Assembly (NCBI GenBank): GCA_041844335.1
Contig: JBGZAX010000006.1
Location: 1 to 27,773, forward strand
Direction of reading: 5' to 3'
Origin: CAUUFM01 sp041844335
Lineage (GTDB): Bacteria > Bacillota > Clostridia > Lachnospirales > Lachnospiraceae
DNA: 27,773 nucleotides
Positions within the stretch are counted from its first letter, which is position 1, and each line of letters opens with the position of its first letter. The notes beneath the pieces were generated by a model that did not search any database, was not told the DNA's origin, and saw nothing but the letters and a program-made list of their open reading frames with translations. Made by a program: the position numbers and the translations under genes. Positions 1-6,859 of this stretch are shown piece by piece.

Positions 1-10
1 CAAAGCTTTT

Positions 11-17
11 CTCCTTT
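11..17 (-). promoter_or_regulatory. Ribosome binding site of a gene beginning left of the window
   Basis: Read on the minus strand this is AAAGGAG, a near-perfect Shine-Dalgarno sequence about ten bases from the window edge. It lies just downstream of the predicted promoter at 29-57, so a further minus-strand gene most likely starts at or just beyond base 1. The ATG at 28-30 overlaps the -10 element and has no Shine-Dalgarno sequence, so I do not take it as the start. Confidence 0.55.
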
Positions 18-28
18 TTTTGTTCTTC

Positions 29-57
29 ATTGTAGCATAAAAGGCAGCTTTTCGCAA
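29..57 (-). promoter_or_regulatory. Sigma-A type promoter, extended -10
   Basis: On the minus strand a -35 element TTGCGA (52-57) is separated by exactly 17 bases from TACAAT (29-34). TGC immediately precedes the -10, giving an extended -10 motif. Transcription should begin near base 22, a few bases before the Shine-Dalgarno sequence at 11-17. It would drive the gene lying left of the window and separates that gene from the block ending at 106. A small palindrome (61-71) abuts the -35 on its upstream side. Confidence 0.5.
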
Positions 58-60
58 GTG

Positions 61-71
61 AACAAATTGTT
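61..71. repeat. 11-bp palindrome AACAAATTGTT upstream of promoter
   Basis: AACAA-A-TTGTT is a perfect inverted repeat ending three bases upstream of the -35 element of the promoter at 29-57, a typical position for an activator site. The 12 bases AACAAATTGTTA (61-72) recur at 15268-15279, in the centre of the large 37-bp palindrome. The site is short and AT-rich, so a chance origin is possible. Confidence 0.35.
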
Positions 72-105
72 ATGATTAATACAAAAAACGCCTAAAAATC
101 TTAAG

Positions 106-1323
106 TCAGTCTCTTATTATATGCTCTAAATAATTCCTTGAGCAGCTTCCTTTATGAGGATTGAAAATCTTATTGAACGCATTATTTAAGATATCCTCTT
201 TTCCATATTTTATTTCTTTGATAAGCTCATCCTGATTCTTTACTATCTTCCCCGGAAGTTCACTTAAATCCATATAAAAATCGTGCATTTTTTCAGTATA
301 AATCTCTATATCATACATATAAAATATTATTCTGCGGTTTAATATGGCATAGTCAAAGAAAACACTTGAATAATCGGTTATCAGCATATCGCTTATCACA
401 TAGAGTCTTGATATATCATAATAGTTGCTCACATCTATCAAAAAATCCCTATACTCGCTTAATTCAAGCTTTTTTGATACGTAATAGTGTAACCTTAGAA
501 GTACGATATAATCATCTCCTATACTTTTTCTTAAATTTTCCAAGTCCAATGCCAATATATGCTCATAGCTGTTATTTTTTAAGTTTGTTTCCCTAAATGT
601 GGGAGCATATAGTATGATTCCTTTATCCGAATTAATATTAAGCTCCTCTTTTATATTTTTTATGTCGCTATCTGTATAACCATATAAAAAATCGTTCCTT
701 GGATAACCGAGCTCTAAAAATATCGACCTGTTTTTTATCCCGAACGCTGATGATATTTTTTCCGTAAAATAAGGTGAAGGTGATAACACATAACTGTATC
801 TTTTTGCGTCTAATGAATAGTTGTGAGTAAGATTTTTTTTATTTCCTCCGATATCCTCAAAATCATCTATGCCTATGTCAAAACCCAGCTTTTTTAGCGG
901 AGTTCCGTGCCACGTCTGTACATAAACCTGATTTTTTCTTATTTTTATCTCGTTTTTTATTCTTGAATTGCTGATTATGTAGCCTGATTTTGCAAGGGCG
1001 GTATAATAGCCTAATCCCCCACAGTATATTATCTTTGCCGATTTTAAAGCCTTAAAGTCGGCAAATTTTTTCGGCTCTTTAAAAATCCAGTAATAGGTAA
1101 AATCTTTGTATTTATTATCTTTTATCATCTCCTCATAAAGGGCTCGTACATTGTCGCTGTATTGCTCTCCCATAAATGAAATAAATGCTAAAGATTTTCT
1201 ATCCATTTTTGTAAACATCAAAATTACCCTATATATCAGGCACATAATGGCATAATATATAGAGTATGTTATTTTAAAAACAGTTTTATTTTTTTTTAAA
1301 TATGCCTTTATTTTTTTCATCAT
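106..1323 (-). CDS. CDP-glycerol glycerophosphotransferase family protein (second of tandem pair)
   Basis: 405 residues of the TagB/TagF family, which transfers glycerol-phosphate or ribitol-phosphate from a CDP donor to teichoic-acid-like wall or capsule polymers on the inner membrane face. Visible family motifs are WHGTPLK (138-144, containing the catalytic-type His), GYPRND (206-211), YAPTFR (239-244), RLHYY (277-281) and SDMLITDYSSVFFDYA (311-326, the donor-binding HD/TDYSS region). A basic, hydrophobic N-terminal stretch (about 15-37) could sit on the membrane. The start overlaps the stop of the preceding paralogue by 4 bases with no clear Shine-Dalgarno sequence, so translation is probably coupled. 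No other teichoic acid genes flank it, so whether the polymer is a teichoic acid, a capsule or a glycolipid decoration is unknown. It is the last gene of a long block; I see no convincing terminator after it. Confidence 0.88.
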   Translation of the reverse strand: MMKKIKAYLKKNKTVFKITYSIYYAIMCLIYRVILMFTKMDRKSLAFISFMGEQYSDNVRALYEEMIKDNKYKDFTYYWIFKEPKKFADFKALKSAKIIYCGGLGYYTALAKSGYIISNSRIKNEIKIRKNQVYVQTWHGTPLKKLGFDIGIDDFEDIGGNKKNLTHNYSLDAKRYSYVLSPSPYFTEKISSAFGIKNRSIFLELGYPRNDFLYGYTDSDIKNIKEELNINSDKGIILYAPTFRETNLKNNSYEHILALDLENLRKSIGDDYIVLLRLHYYVSKKLELSEYRDFLIDVSNYYDISRLYVISDMLITDYSSVFFDYAILNRRIIFYMYDIEIYTEKMHDFYMDLSELPGKIVKNQDELIKEIKYGKEDILNNAFNKIFNPHKGSCSRNYLEHIIRD

Positions 1324-2468
1324 ATCACATTTATTTTATCAATAATGCTACGACAAATGGTTTCGCAAGCATTATTTCCTGTGGTATCAAGAATCTCAAG
1401 CACTCTTTTCCTGTCATTTTCGTGATTATCACTATCAAGTGCTTTTAAAAAATCTTTGAAATTCAAAGGAGTTTCTCCCGGCATCATTTCCTCCAAATTA
1501 AAATTAAAGCCCCTTTTTTTTAAGTAGGTGTCCTTATCATATGGTAAAAAGACTATAGGCCTGTTTAATTTAAGAAAATCTATGTAGATACTTGAATAAT
1601 CTGTTATCAGAGCATCAAAAATATTTAAAACCTCACAGATATCATCAAGCATTCCGAGATCCAAAATATTCTCCGACAAATACTCCCTTATATCAGATTT
1701 TTCCGCTATATGCTTTCTCAAAAATATATAGGTTTTCGTCTTTTTTAAATAGCTGTTAAGCTTGGGAAAATCAAAGTCATCAAATGGAAAGAATTTTATG
1801 TTTTCACCATTTCTGAACGTGGGTGCATATAGTATAAGCCTGTTAAAATCAAAATTCTTTAAAAAAAGCCTATATAAAATCTCACTTTTATTATTTTTAT
1901 CAAATAACCTGTCACACCTCGGCTGTCCCCAGATTTTTACCTTATCGGGAGATACATTAAAGCTTTTTTGCATTATTTTATCAAGGCTTTTTGATGAAGT
2001 CACGACATATGAGTAATTCTTTGAAAATATCTCGTTAAACAGCAGTCTTTTTATAGGATTAAGGTTCTTGTCCTCAAGTGCTATTTTTTTCAGAGGTATC
2101 CCGTGCCACAGATTAACTATTATGTAATGCCTATATAACCCCCTTGCATAAATCGGCAATCCTGCCGACGTGAACCAGACTTTGCAGGAAAGTGCCGTTT
2201 TTATGCCCTCTTTTGTATTTGTGTTTATAAAACAAGCAGTGTTATATCTGCAATTAAGCTCGGCTCTTTTTTCTTCGTCATTAATTACATAAAAGGGAGT
2301 TATATCGCTGTAATTGAAAAACACGTATTCAAAAAGATACCTTGAATTATAATTAAAGGATGTATTGCCGACAGATGAAAAAAGCCACCTGTTTTTTAAA
2401 ATCTCCTGTTTTTCATTAATAAATTTCTTTAATTCTCTTCCCTGATTTATCACATCTTTTAGGTTCAC
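1320..2468 (-). CDS. CDP-glycerol glycerophosphotransferase family protein (first of tandem pair)
   Basis: 382 residues, the same TagB/TagF family as its downstream neighbour but clearly divergent, so an old duplication or a two-enzyme pathway (primer plus polymerase, as TagB/TagF) rather than a recent copy. Motifs: WHGIPLK (121-127), GQPRCD (181-186), YAPTFR (214-219), RKH (251-253) and DALITDYSSIYIDF (285-298). Both lack the long N-terminal extension of some polymerases. The start codon is GTG, supported by AAAGGCGG on the minus strand 6-8 bases upstream. It follows cdaR by 23 bases, and its 4-base overlap with the next gene argues that the pair is co-translated. Substrate and polymer are inferred only from the family. 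Confidence 0.88.
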   Translation of the reverse strand: MNLKDVINQGRELKKFINEKQEILKNRWLFSSVGNTSFNYNSRYLFEYVFFNYSDITPFYVINDEEKRAELNCRYNTACFINTNTKEGIKTALSCKVWFTSAGLPIYARGLYRHYIIVNLWHGIPLKKIALEDKNLNPIKRLLFNEIFSKNYSYVVTSSKSLDKIMQKSFNVSPDKVKIWGQPRCDRLFDKNNKSEILYRLFLKNFDFNRLILYAPTFRNGENIKFFPFDDFDFPKLNSYLKKTKTYIFLRKHIAEKSDIREYLSENILDLGMLDDICEVLNIFDALITDYSSIYIDFLKLNRPIVFLPYDKDTYLKKRGFNFNLEEMMPGETPLNFKDFLKALDSDNHENDRKRVLEILDTTGNNACETICRSIIDKINVI

Positions 2469-2491
2469 TTAAAGCCGCCTTTTAATTTTGA

Positions 2492-3886
2492 TTATTCGGT
2501 CAATGTCGTATCATTGTTTCCCGTACTGTTATCTGTATTGGAATTTTTGTTTTGTCCGTTTTCCACATCCTGTTCTGAAGTTGTATCATCGGTAGTATTG
2601 TCATTGCCATCGCCTAAGTCCACTTTCTCGGGATCTGATACCCTATACGCTCTTATGTAAACATAGCTGTCGCCTGATGGCTCGCATTCTGCGGGAGCGT
2701 TTAAATAAAGCTTAAGCTTATAGGTCTTTTCCTCACTGACACTTTTAAGATCTATGTAGGCAGACAGACTGTTGACATCCAAATTAATCAGCTTTTCTCT
2801 ATAGCCATATATTTTTATTTTCGCCTCTCCCGTTCCCATTATTTCATAGGACAGATCCTTTGGCACATTTATCGCCTCAATGCTCTCAAACGGAATATCC
2901 AGTATGACACTGTCAAGCTTGTTTATCCTTATTGACACATCCACATATCTATCGTCCTCACTTGCAAGCCTGATGCCGTCAGGCAGATATTTCTCTATGT
3001 CTATTGTTGTAGAAAAGCTTTCTTTTATCTGACTTAGGTTAAACACCGGATTTTTTATTTCGATTGCCTGATTTTCCGATAATTTATCGGCTCCTCCTCT
3101 TATTTCTATTGACGAGGGAGTGATATCTATGCTCTCTATTCTAAGCCCCTCCGACAGTTCTCCCGTGGTCACCGCTTTTACCGGTATCATATTTGTCTTA
3201 AGTATTTTCACGGAGATATCAACGCTTTTTTTATTACCTAATAATGACACATATTCAAGCTTAGATGATGATATTTCGGATCCGTTTTTATCTATCGCCT
3301 TTAATCTGCTGACTATTTCCACATCTTTTTTCATTCCGGTAACATTGGCTGTCGCCTCTATCTTGGCTATCTTATCTACTATGCTCTGTCCTGCCCTTAT
3401 CACGACACTTTCGGGATTGGTCGCAACACTTTCTATCTGATAGCCGAGTGCCACCTCACCTATGGTTTGCGGTTCTATTTTATAGGACTTTGAAATCTGA
3501 TCTTCGATATCAAGCTGTAACGAATATTGGCTTTGTACAAAACTTTCGGGATTTACTTTGTAGTTCTTACAGCCCACTATTATAGGCACATTTCCAAGTT
3601 CGTTCCATTTACTTAAATCCGCCGTTGCTATAAAATCATCAGCCTTTAAACTGTCCACTATAGATCTTCTGTCCCTTATGCTTATGCTTATGCTGTCCGT
3701 TTCATTTCTTATACTGTATGTCTTGTCAAGTCTTTCAATAGATGCAGCATTGCTCAAATTTACTTTTATTCCGCTTATTCTTCTGGTCACGGTGGGATCT
3801 CCTAAACTCAAGGCAATGAACCATATAAGTATACCTAAAATCACGGATAATACATTTATCCACAGTCTTTGCCTGCTCTCCTTCAT
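2492..3886 (-). CDS. cdaR: YbbR-domain protein CdaR, regulator of diadenylate cyclase
   Basis: 464 residues. One transmembrane helix (about 8-28) is followed by a long extracytoplasmic region built of repeated YbbR domains, seen as recurring beta-rich blocks with 'P.S..I.G....' signatures such as PSSIEIRGG and PESVVIRAG. The C-terminal 40 residues are a low-complexity Asp/Asn/Thr/Ser tail, probably disordered. In Bacillus, Listeria and relatives CdaR binds the membrane diadenylate cyclase CdaA and tunes its activity. The identity rests on the YbbR architecture and on the 4-base overlap with cdaA directly upstream. GGGTGG precedes the ATG with good spacing. glmM, usually the third gene of the locus, is not here; glycerophosphotransferases follow instead. 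Confidence 0.92.
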   Translation of the reverse strand: MKESRQRLWINVLSVILGILIWFIALSLGDPTVTRRISGIKVNLSNAASIERLDKTYSIRNETDSISISIRDRRSIVDSLKADDFIATADLSKWNELGNVPIIVGCKNYKVNPESFVQSQYSLQLDIEDQISKSYKIEPQTIGEVALGYQIESVATNPESVVIRAGQSIVDKIAKIEATANVTGMKKDVEIVSRLKAIDKNGSEISSSKLEYVSLLGNKKSVDISVKILKTNMIPVKAVTTGELSEGLRIESIDITPSSIEIRGGADKLSENQAIEIKNPVFNLSQIKESFSTTIDIEKYLPDGIRLASEDDRYVDVSIRINKLDSVILDIPFESIEAINVPKDLSYEIMGTGEAKIKIYGYREKLINLDVNSLSAYIDLKSVSEEKTYKLKLYLNAPAECEPSGDSYVYIRAYRVSDPEKVDLGDGNDNTTDDTTSEQDVENGQNKNSNTDNSTGNNDTTLTE

Positions 3887-4743
3887 TTTTTACCACCCCA
3901 CTTTTTCTTAAAGGCATTCGTTGTCGTAAGCTCCTGCTTATTCTGCAAAGCTTTAAGCTTATTTCTTAAAACGACCTCATCTACCTTTCGGTCAAGCTCT
4001 CCCTTATAGGCTACGGCAACCTTTCCCGTTTCCTCCGATACTACTATAGTAAGAGAATCCGTGACCTCACTGACTCCAAGAGCCGCCCTGTGCCTTGTCC
4101 CTAAGTCCTTGCTTAATGTGGCATTATCGGATATGGGAAGATAGCAGGTGGCTGCAACTATTCTGTTTGCGCTTATCACTACCGCTCCGTCGTGTAATGG
4201 GGTATTTTTTTCAAATATATTGATTAGAAGTGCGGAGGATAATGTAGCATCCAAGCTTATTCCACTCTTTTCATACTCGGAAAGCCCCACCTTTTGCTCT
4301 ATCACGATAAGTGCTCCTGTCTTAACCTTTGCCATATCAAATGTAGCCTTGACAAGTGCCTCTATGGTGTCATCGTTAAACAGCTCCTCTGTAGCCCTAA
4401 AGGAACCCAAAATATTGATATTCGTCTGTCCTATCTGTTCAAGAGCCTTGCGTAATTCCGGCTGGAAGAGAATTATAAATGCAGTAATTCCCACACTGAT
4501 TGCTCTGTCCATGATGTATACCAGCTCGCTCATATTAAAGAGCCTTGCCACAAATAAGAACAACACAAAGATACCCACACCTCTAAACAAGGTCCAAGCT
4601 CTTGTTTTTCTTGTCCATAGTAAAAATTTTCTTACCATAAATGTAAGAATAACTATCTCTATCAGATCCTTGATGCCGAAACGATTCAGCCAGCCTATGT
4701 CAAACAATTGTTCATTCAGGAAGTTCGGAGCATTTAAAATCAT
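3883..4743 (-). CDS. cdaA: Diadenylate cyclase CdaA (c-di-AMP synthase)
   Basis: 286 residues, the usual CdaA length. Three N-terminal membrane helices (about 25-44, 53-70, 75-95) precede a cytoplasmic DAC domain that condenses two ATP into cyclic di-AMP. The catalytic motifs are intact: DGA at 185-187 within LHDGAVVISANR, and GTRHR at 215-219, so the enzyme should be active. c-di-AMP controls potassium and osmolyte uptake and wall homeostasis in Firmicutes. The gene overlaps the upstream membrane-protein gene by 4 bases (ATGA) and cdaR downstream by 4, so the three are probably translationally coupled. Family assignment is very secure. Confidence 0.97.
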   Translation of the reverse strand: MILNAPNFLNEQLFDIGWLNRFGIKDLIEIVILTFMVRKFLLWTRKTRAWTLFRGVGIFVLFLFVARLFNMSELVYIMDRAISVGITAFIILFQPELRKALEQIGQTNINILGSFRATEELFNDDTIEALVKATFDMAKVKTGALIVIEQKVGLSEYEKSGISLDATLSSALLINIFEKNTPLHDGAVVISANRIVAATCYLPISDNATLSKDLGTRHRAALGVSEVTDSLTIVVSEETGKVAVAYKGELDRKVDEVVLRNKLKALQNKQELTTTNAFKKKWGGKK

Positions 4744-5741
4744 CTCTTATTAACCGACCCCCTCTCCCACTCTATGTCATCGGTCTGATAATTGCCTGCC
4801 GATTTGGTCGTTATTCTACGCACCATTCTATTTTTCACAGGCACAGATATTTTGGGAACCGCCTTAACATAATAATAGTATTCCTCATCCTCGAACTGAT
4901 AATTTTCAGTCGCAAGATATTCTACATTAAATGCAAAAAATGTAATTATAACATTTATGATAATTGAACACACAATCCCTAAAAAAAGCTCTAATATCTT
5001 TATCGGAACCTCAAGCTTATAATCGCCGAGCGAAAGTGCTATCGCTATTATTATATTTCCGGCTAAAATCGCAAGGAACCATGCGTGCCTTATATACAGA
5101 CGCTTTATCATATATACTATCAAAAGAACCGTAGAAAATATTATGATATAAAGGACTATAGTAGGATTTTTAAATAGATATTCTCCAGCCTCTAAAAGGC
5201 TGTCAGTCACCTGCTCAATTTCCTTTTTTTCAACTCCAGTATTAGCAGGTATTATATGTCCCTTGGCAAATGCCAAAAGATAAAAAAATATTATTCCGAA
5301 TATCATCCCCAAAACATCCGTAGGAGCTCCTAAAAGTCCTACTGCAACCGGAAGCACATAAGGAATTTTAAGGAAGAACAAAATAGGAGTTACTACAAGC
5401 AAAATACCTCTCTCCAGCGAAAAATGAAAGTAGACAAGGTACATCAGCATAAGCACGAATCCTACCAATACTGCATAATAAACAGAAACCGCTTTCAGCT
5501 GTATAAGCATTATTAAAACCGCCGCAAATGATATAAATTTCCAAGGAAAAACTGCAGAAAAAAATGCCAAAAGCAGTGTAATAAAGGGATTGTCAAGTGG
5601 CTTAGAAAAATTGAGCCACATATTTATTACGGTGTATAAAATAAATGCCGAAATTCCCTTTAATGCGGAGTCTACATATATTGAAAATCTTGCATAATAT
5701 GCCTTTATCAGTTCTCTAAGCTCATTTAGCCTTATTATCAT
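4740..5741 (-). CDS. Multi-pass membrane protein of unknown function upstream of cdaA
   Basis: 333 residues that I do not recognise. Roughly eight to nine hydrophobic segments span residues 25-275. A soluble C-terminal tail of about 60 residues follows, containing a striking acidic/aromatic patch FEDEEYYYYVKAVPKI and ending in basic residues. No transporter signature (Walker box, permease EAA loop) is evident. An excellent GGAGG lies 9 bases before the ATG, so it is strongly translated despite overlapping the previous gene by 20 bases. Its own stop overlaps cdaA. The position suggests a role connected with the cell envelope or c-di-AMP, but that is inference from context only. Confidence 0.8.
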   Translation of the reverse strand: MIIRLNELRELIKAYYARFSIYVDSALKGISAFILYTVINMWLNFSKPLDNPFITLLLAFFSAVFPWKFISFAAVLIMLIQLKAVSVYYAVLVGFVLMLMYLVYFHFSLERGILLVVTPILFFLKIPYVLPVAVGLLGAPTDVLGMIFGIIFFYLLAFAKGHIIPANTGVEKKEIEQVTDSLLEAGEYLFKNPTIVLYIIIFSTVLLIVYMIKRLYIRHAWFLAILAGNIIIAIALSLGDYKLEVPIKILELFLGIVCSIIINVIITFFAFNVEYLATENYQFEDEEYYYYVKAVPKISVPVKNRMVRRITTKSAGNYQTDDIEWERGSVNKR

Positions 5742-6138
5742 CTATATCTTCCTCCGTATTAAGTCTTAACAGCTCCTTTTGAAATCGCCTGTAATTCATA
5801 AAATTATCATAGGCCTTGCTGTATTTTATGTTATATACAAGCAGATTAATTCCTAAATAAAGCACGATAAAAATGGCATATTTTAACATTAATTCGCTAA
5901 AAAATCCCATAAATCTATCTGTAAATATGGCTACACTCACCTTTTCCAAATGTCTTACCGCATAAATCATAAAAAATATACCGAACAACATAGTTCCCAC
6001 GATAAAAGATAAAATTCCGTTTTTTATCAAATAGTCACTTCGATATGTCCTTACAATAAGAATATTTTTTTGTAAGGAGCTTTTTCTTTCCTCTTTTGCA
6101 AGATTGGTCATAAGCCTTATTTTTTCTTCATCAAGCAT
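5722..6138 (-). CDS. Small two-helix membrane protein, unknown function
   Basis: 138 residues if it starts at the ATG at 6138 (MLDEEKIRLM...). An in-frame GTG at 6150 would add four residues, but it has an ill-placed ribosome site, whereas GGGGA sits 5 bases before the ATG. Two hydrophobic segments (about 37-60 and 84-103) are flanked by charged cytoplasmic-looking ends: an N-terminal helix rich in Glu/Lys and a C-terminal stretch YRRFQKELLRLNTEE. It overlaps comF by 8 bases upstream and the next membrane protein by 20 bases downstream. The two membrane proteins are probably partners, although nothing in the sequence states a function. I see no close family resemblance. Confidence 0.75.
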   Translation of the reverse strand: MLDEEKIRLMTNLAKEERKSSLQKNILIVRTYRSDYLIKNGILSFIVGTMLFGIFFMIYAVRHLEKVSVAIFTDRFMGFFSELMLKYAIFIVLYLGINLLVYNIKYSKAYDNFMNYRRFQKELLRLNTEEDIDDNKAK

Positions 6139-6859
6139 AAAGATCCCCACTTCCTGTGCAGACTGTGCAAAAATATACTTTGGCAGCTTTGTTTTCTTTT
6201 AAAAGCTCCGCCAAGGTATCTATAGTACTTCCGGTAGTAAAAACATCGTCTACCAGCAATATTCTCTTTGATTGTACTATATCATCGCATAAAATAAAAG
6301 CATTTTTTAAATTCTTTTTTCTATTTTCCGCATTAAGGCTTTTTTGATCCTTTACATCAAGCTTTTTTACTATACAGTTTTTCACCTCTTTATTAAGCAA
6401 CTCTCCAAGCTTTTTGGCGATTATCTCCGACTGATTATAGCCTCTTTTTCTTAACTTTTTTCTCGAAATCGGTACGGGAATGATAAAATCTATATCGATG
6501 CAGTCAAAAAAATCTTTATGCACATAATAAAGCTCTTTCGCATAATATTCTCCATATTCCGCCCTAAAGCCGTCCTTAAACATAAGTATTGATTTTCTCA
6601 TCTGTTCATCATAAAGCGAAAGAGAAACTCCCCTGTCAAAATGTCTGATATTATTCATGCACTCACAGCAAAATTCTTTTTCGGAATCTTCAATCAATCT
6701 TCCGCATTTTAAGCAGCTTTTATCCACTATGTTTTTCAATGTTATTTTTTTACCGTTATCCACCTTATGCGTAATAAAATTTCTTCTCGGATAAAAAACA
6801 TCAATTATTTTCATCAATACTGCTTTTGCTGATATTTTCCGCCTCTCTAATTCTTTCAT
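6131..6859 (-). CDS. comF: ComF family phosphoribosyltransferase-like protein
   Basis: 242 residues, the normal ComFC size. A Cys-rich zinc-binding N-terminus (Cys49, Cys52, Cys64, Cys67) is followed by a type I phosphoribosyltransferase fold. The hallmark segments are VPISRKKLRKRGYNQSEIIA (129-148) and the PRPP-binding loop LLVDDVFTTGST (201-212). ComFC/GntX proteins act in natural DNA uptake and recombination of incoming strands; the enzymatic substrate is unsettled. The first ATG (6859) has AGGAGG 13 bases upstream but overlaps recD2 by 59 bases. An internal ATG at 6814 (MKIIDVFYPRR...) would give 227 residues and a 14-base overlap, and is a serious alternative. The gene sits between recD2 and unknown membrane proteins. 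Confidence 0.9.
   Translation of the reverse strand: MKELERRKISAKAVLMKIIDVFYPRRNFITHKVDNGKKITLKNIVDKSCLKCGRLIEDSEKEFCCECMNNIRHFDRGVSLSLYDEQMRKSILMFKDGFRAEYGEYYAKELYYVHKDFFDCIDIDFIIPVPISRKKLRKRGYNQSEIIAKKLGELLNKEVKNCIVKKLDVKDQKSLNAENRKKNLKNAFILCDDIVQSKRILLVDDVFTTGSTIDTLAELLKENKAAKVYFCTVCTGSGDLYA

Noticed and set aside
28..30. ATG start of a minus-strand gene MKNKKRRKAL at the left edge
   Set aside because: It overlaps the extended -10 element and has no Shine-Dalgarno sequence upstream. AAAGGAG at 11-17 points to a start outside the window.
4148..4753. 201-codon open frame on the plus strand
   Set aside because: It is exactly antisense to cdaA, has no ribosome binding site, and its hydrophobic Ser/Ile-rich translation is what the complement of a membrane-protein gene produces.
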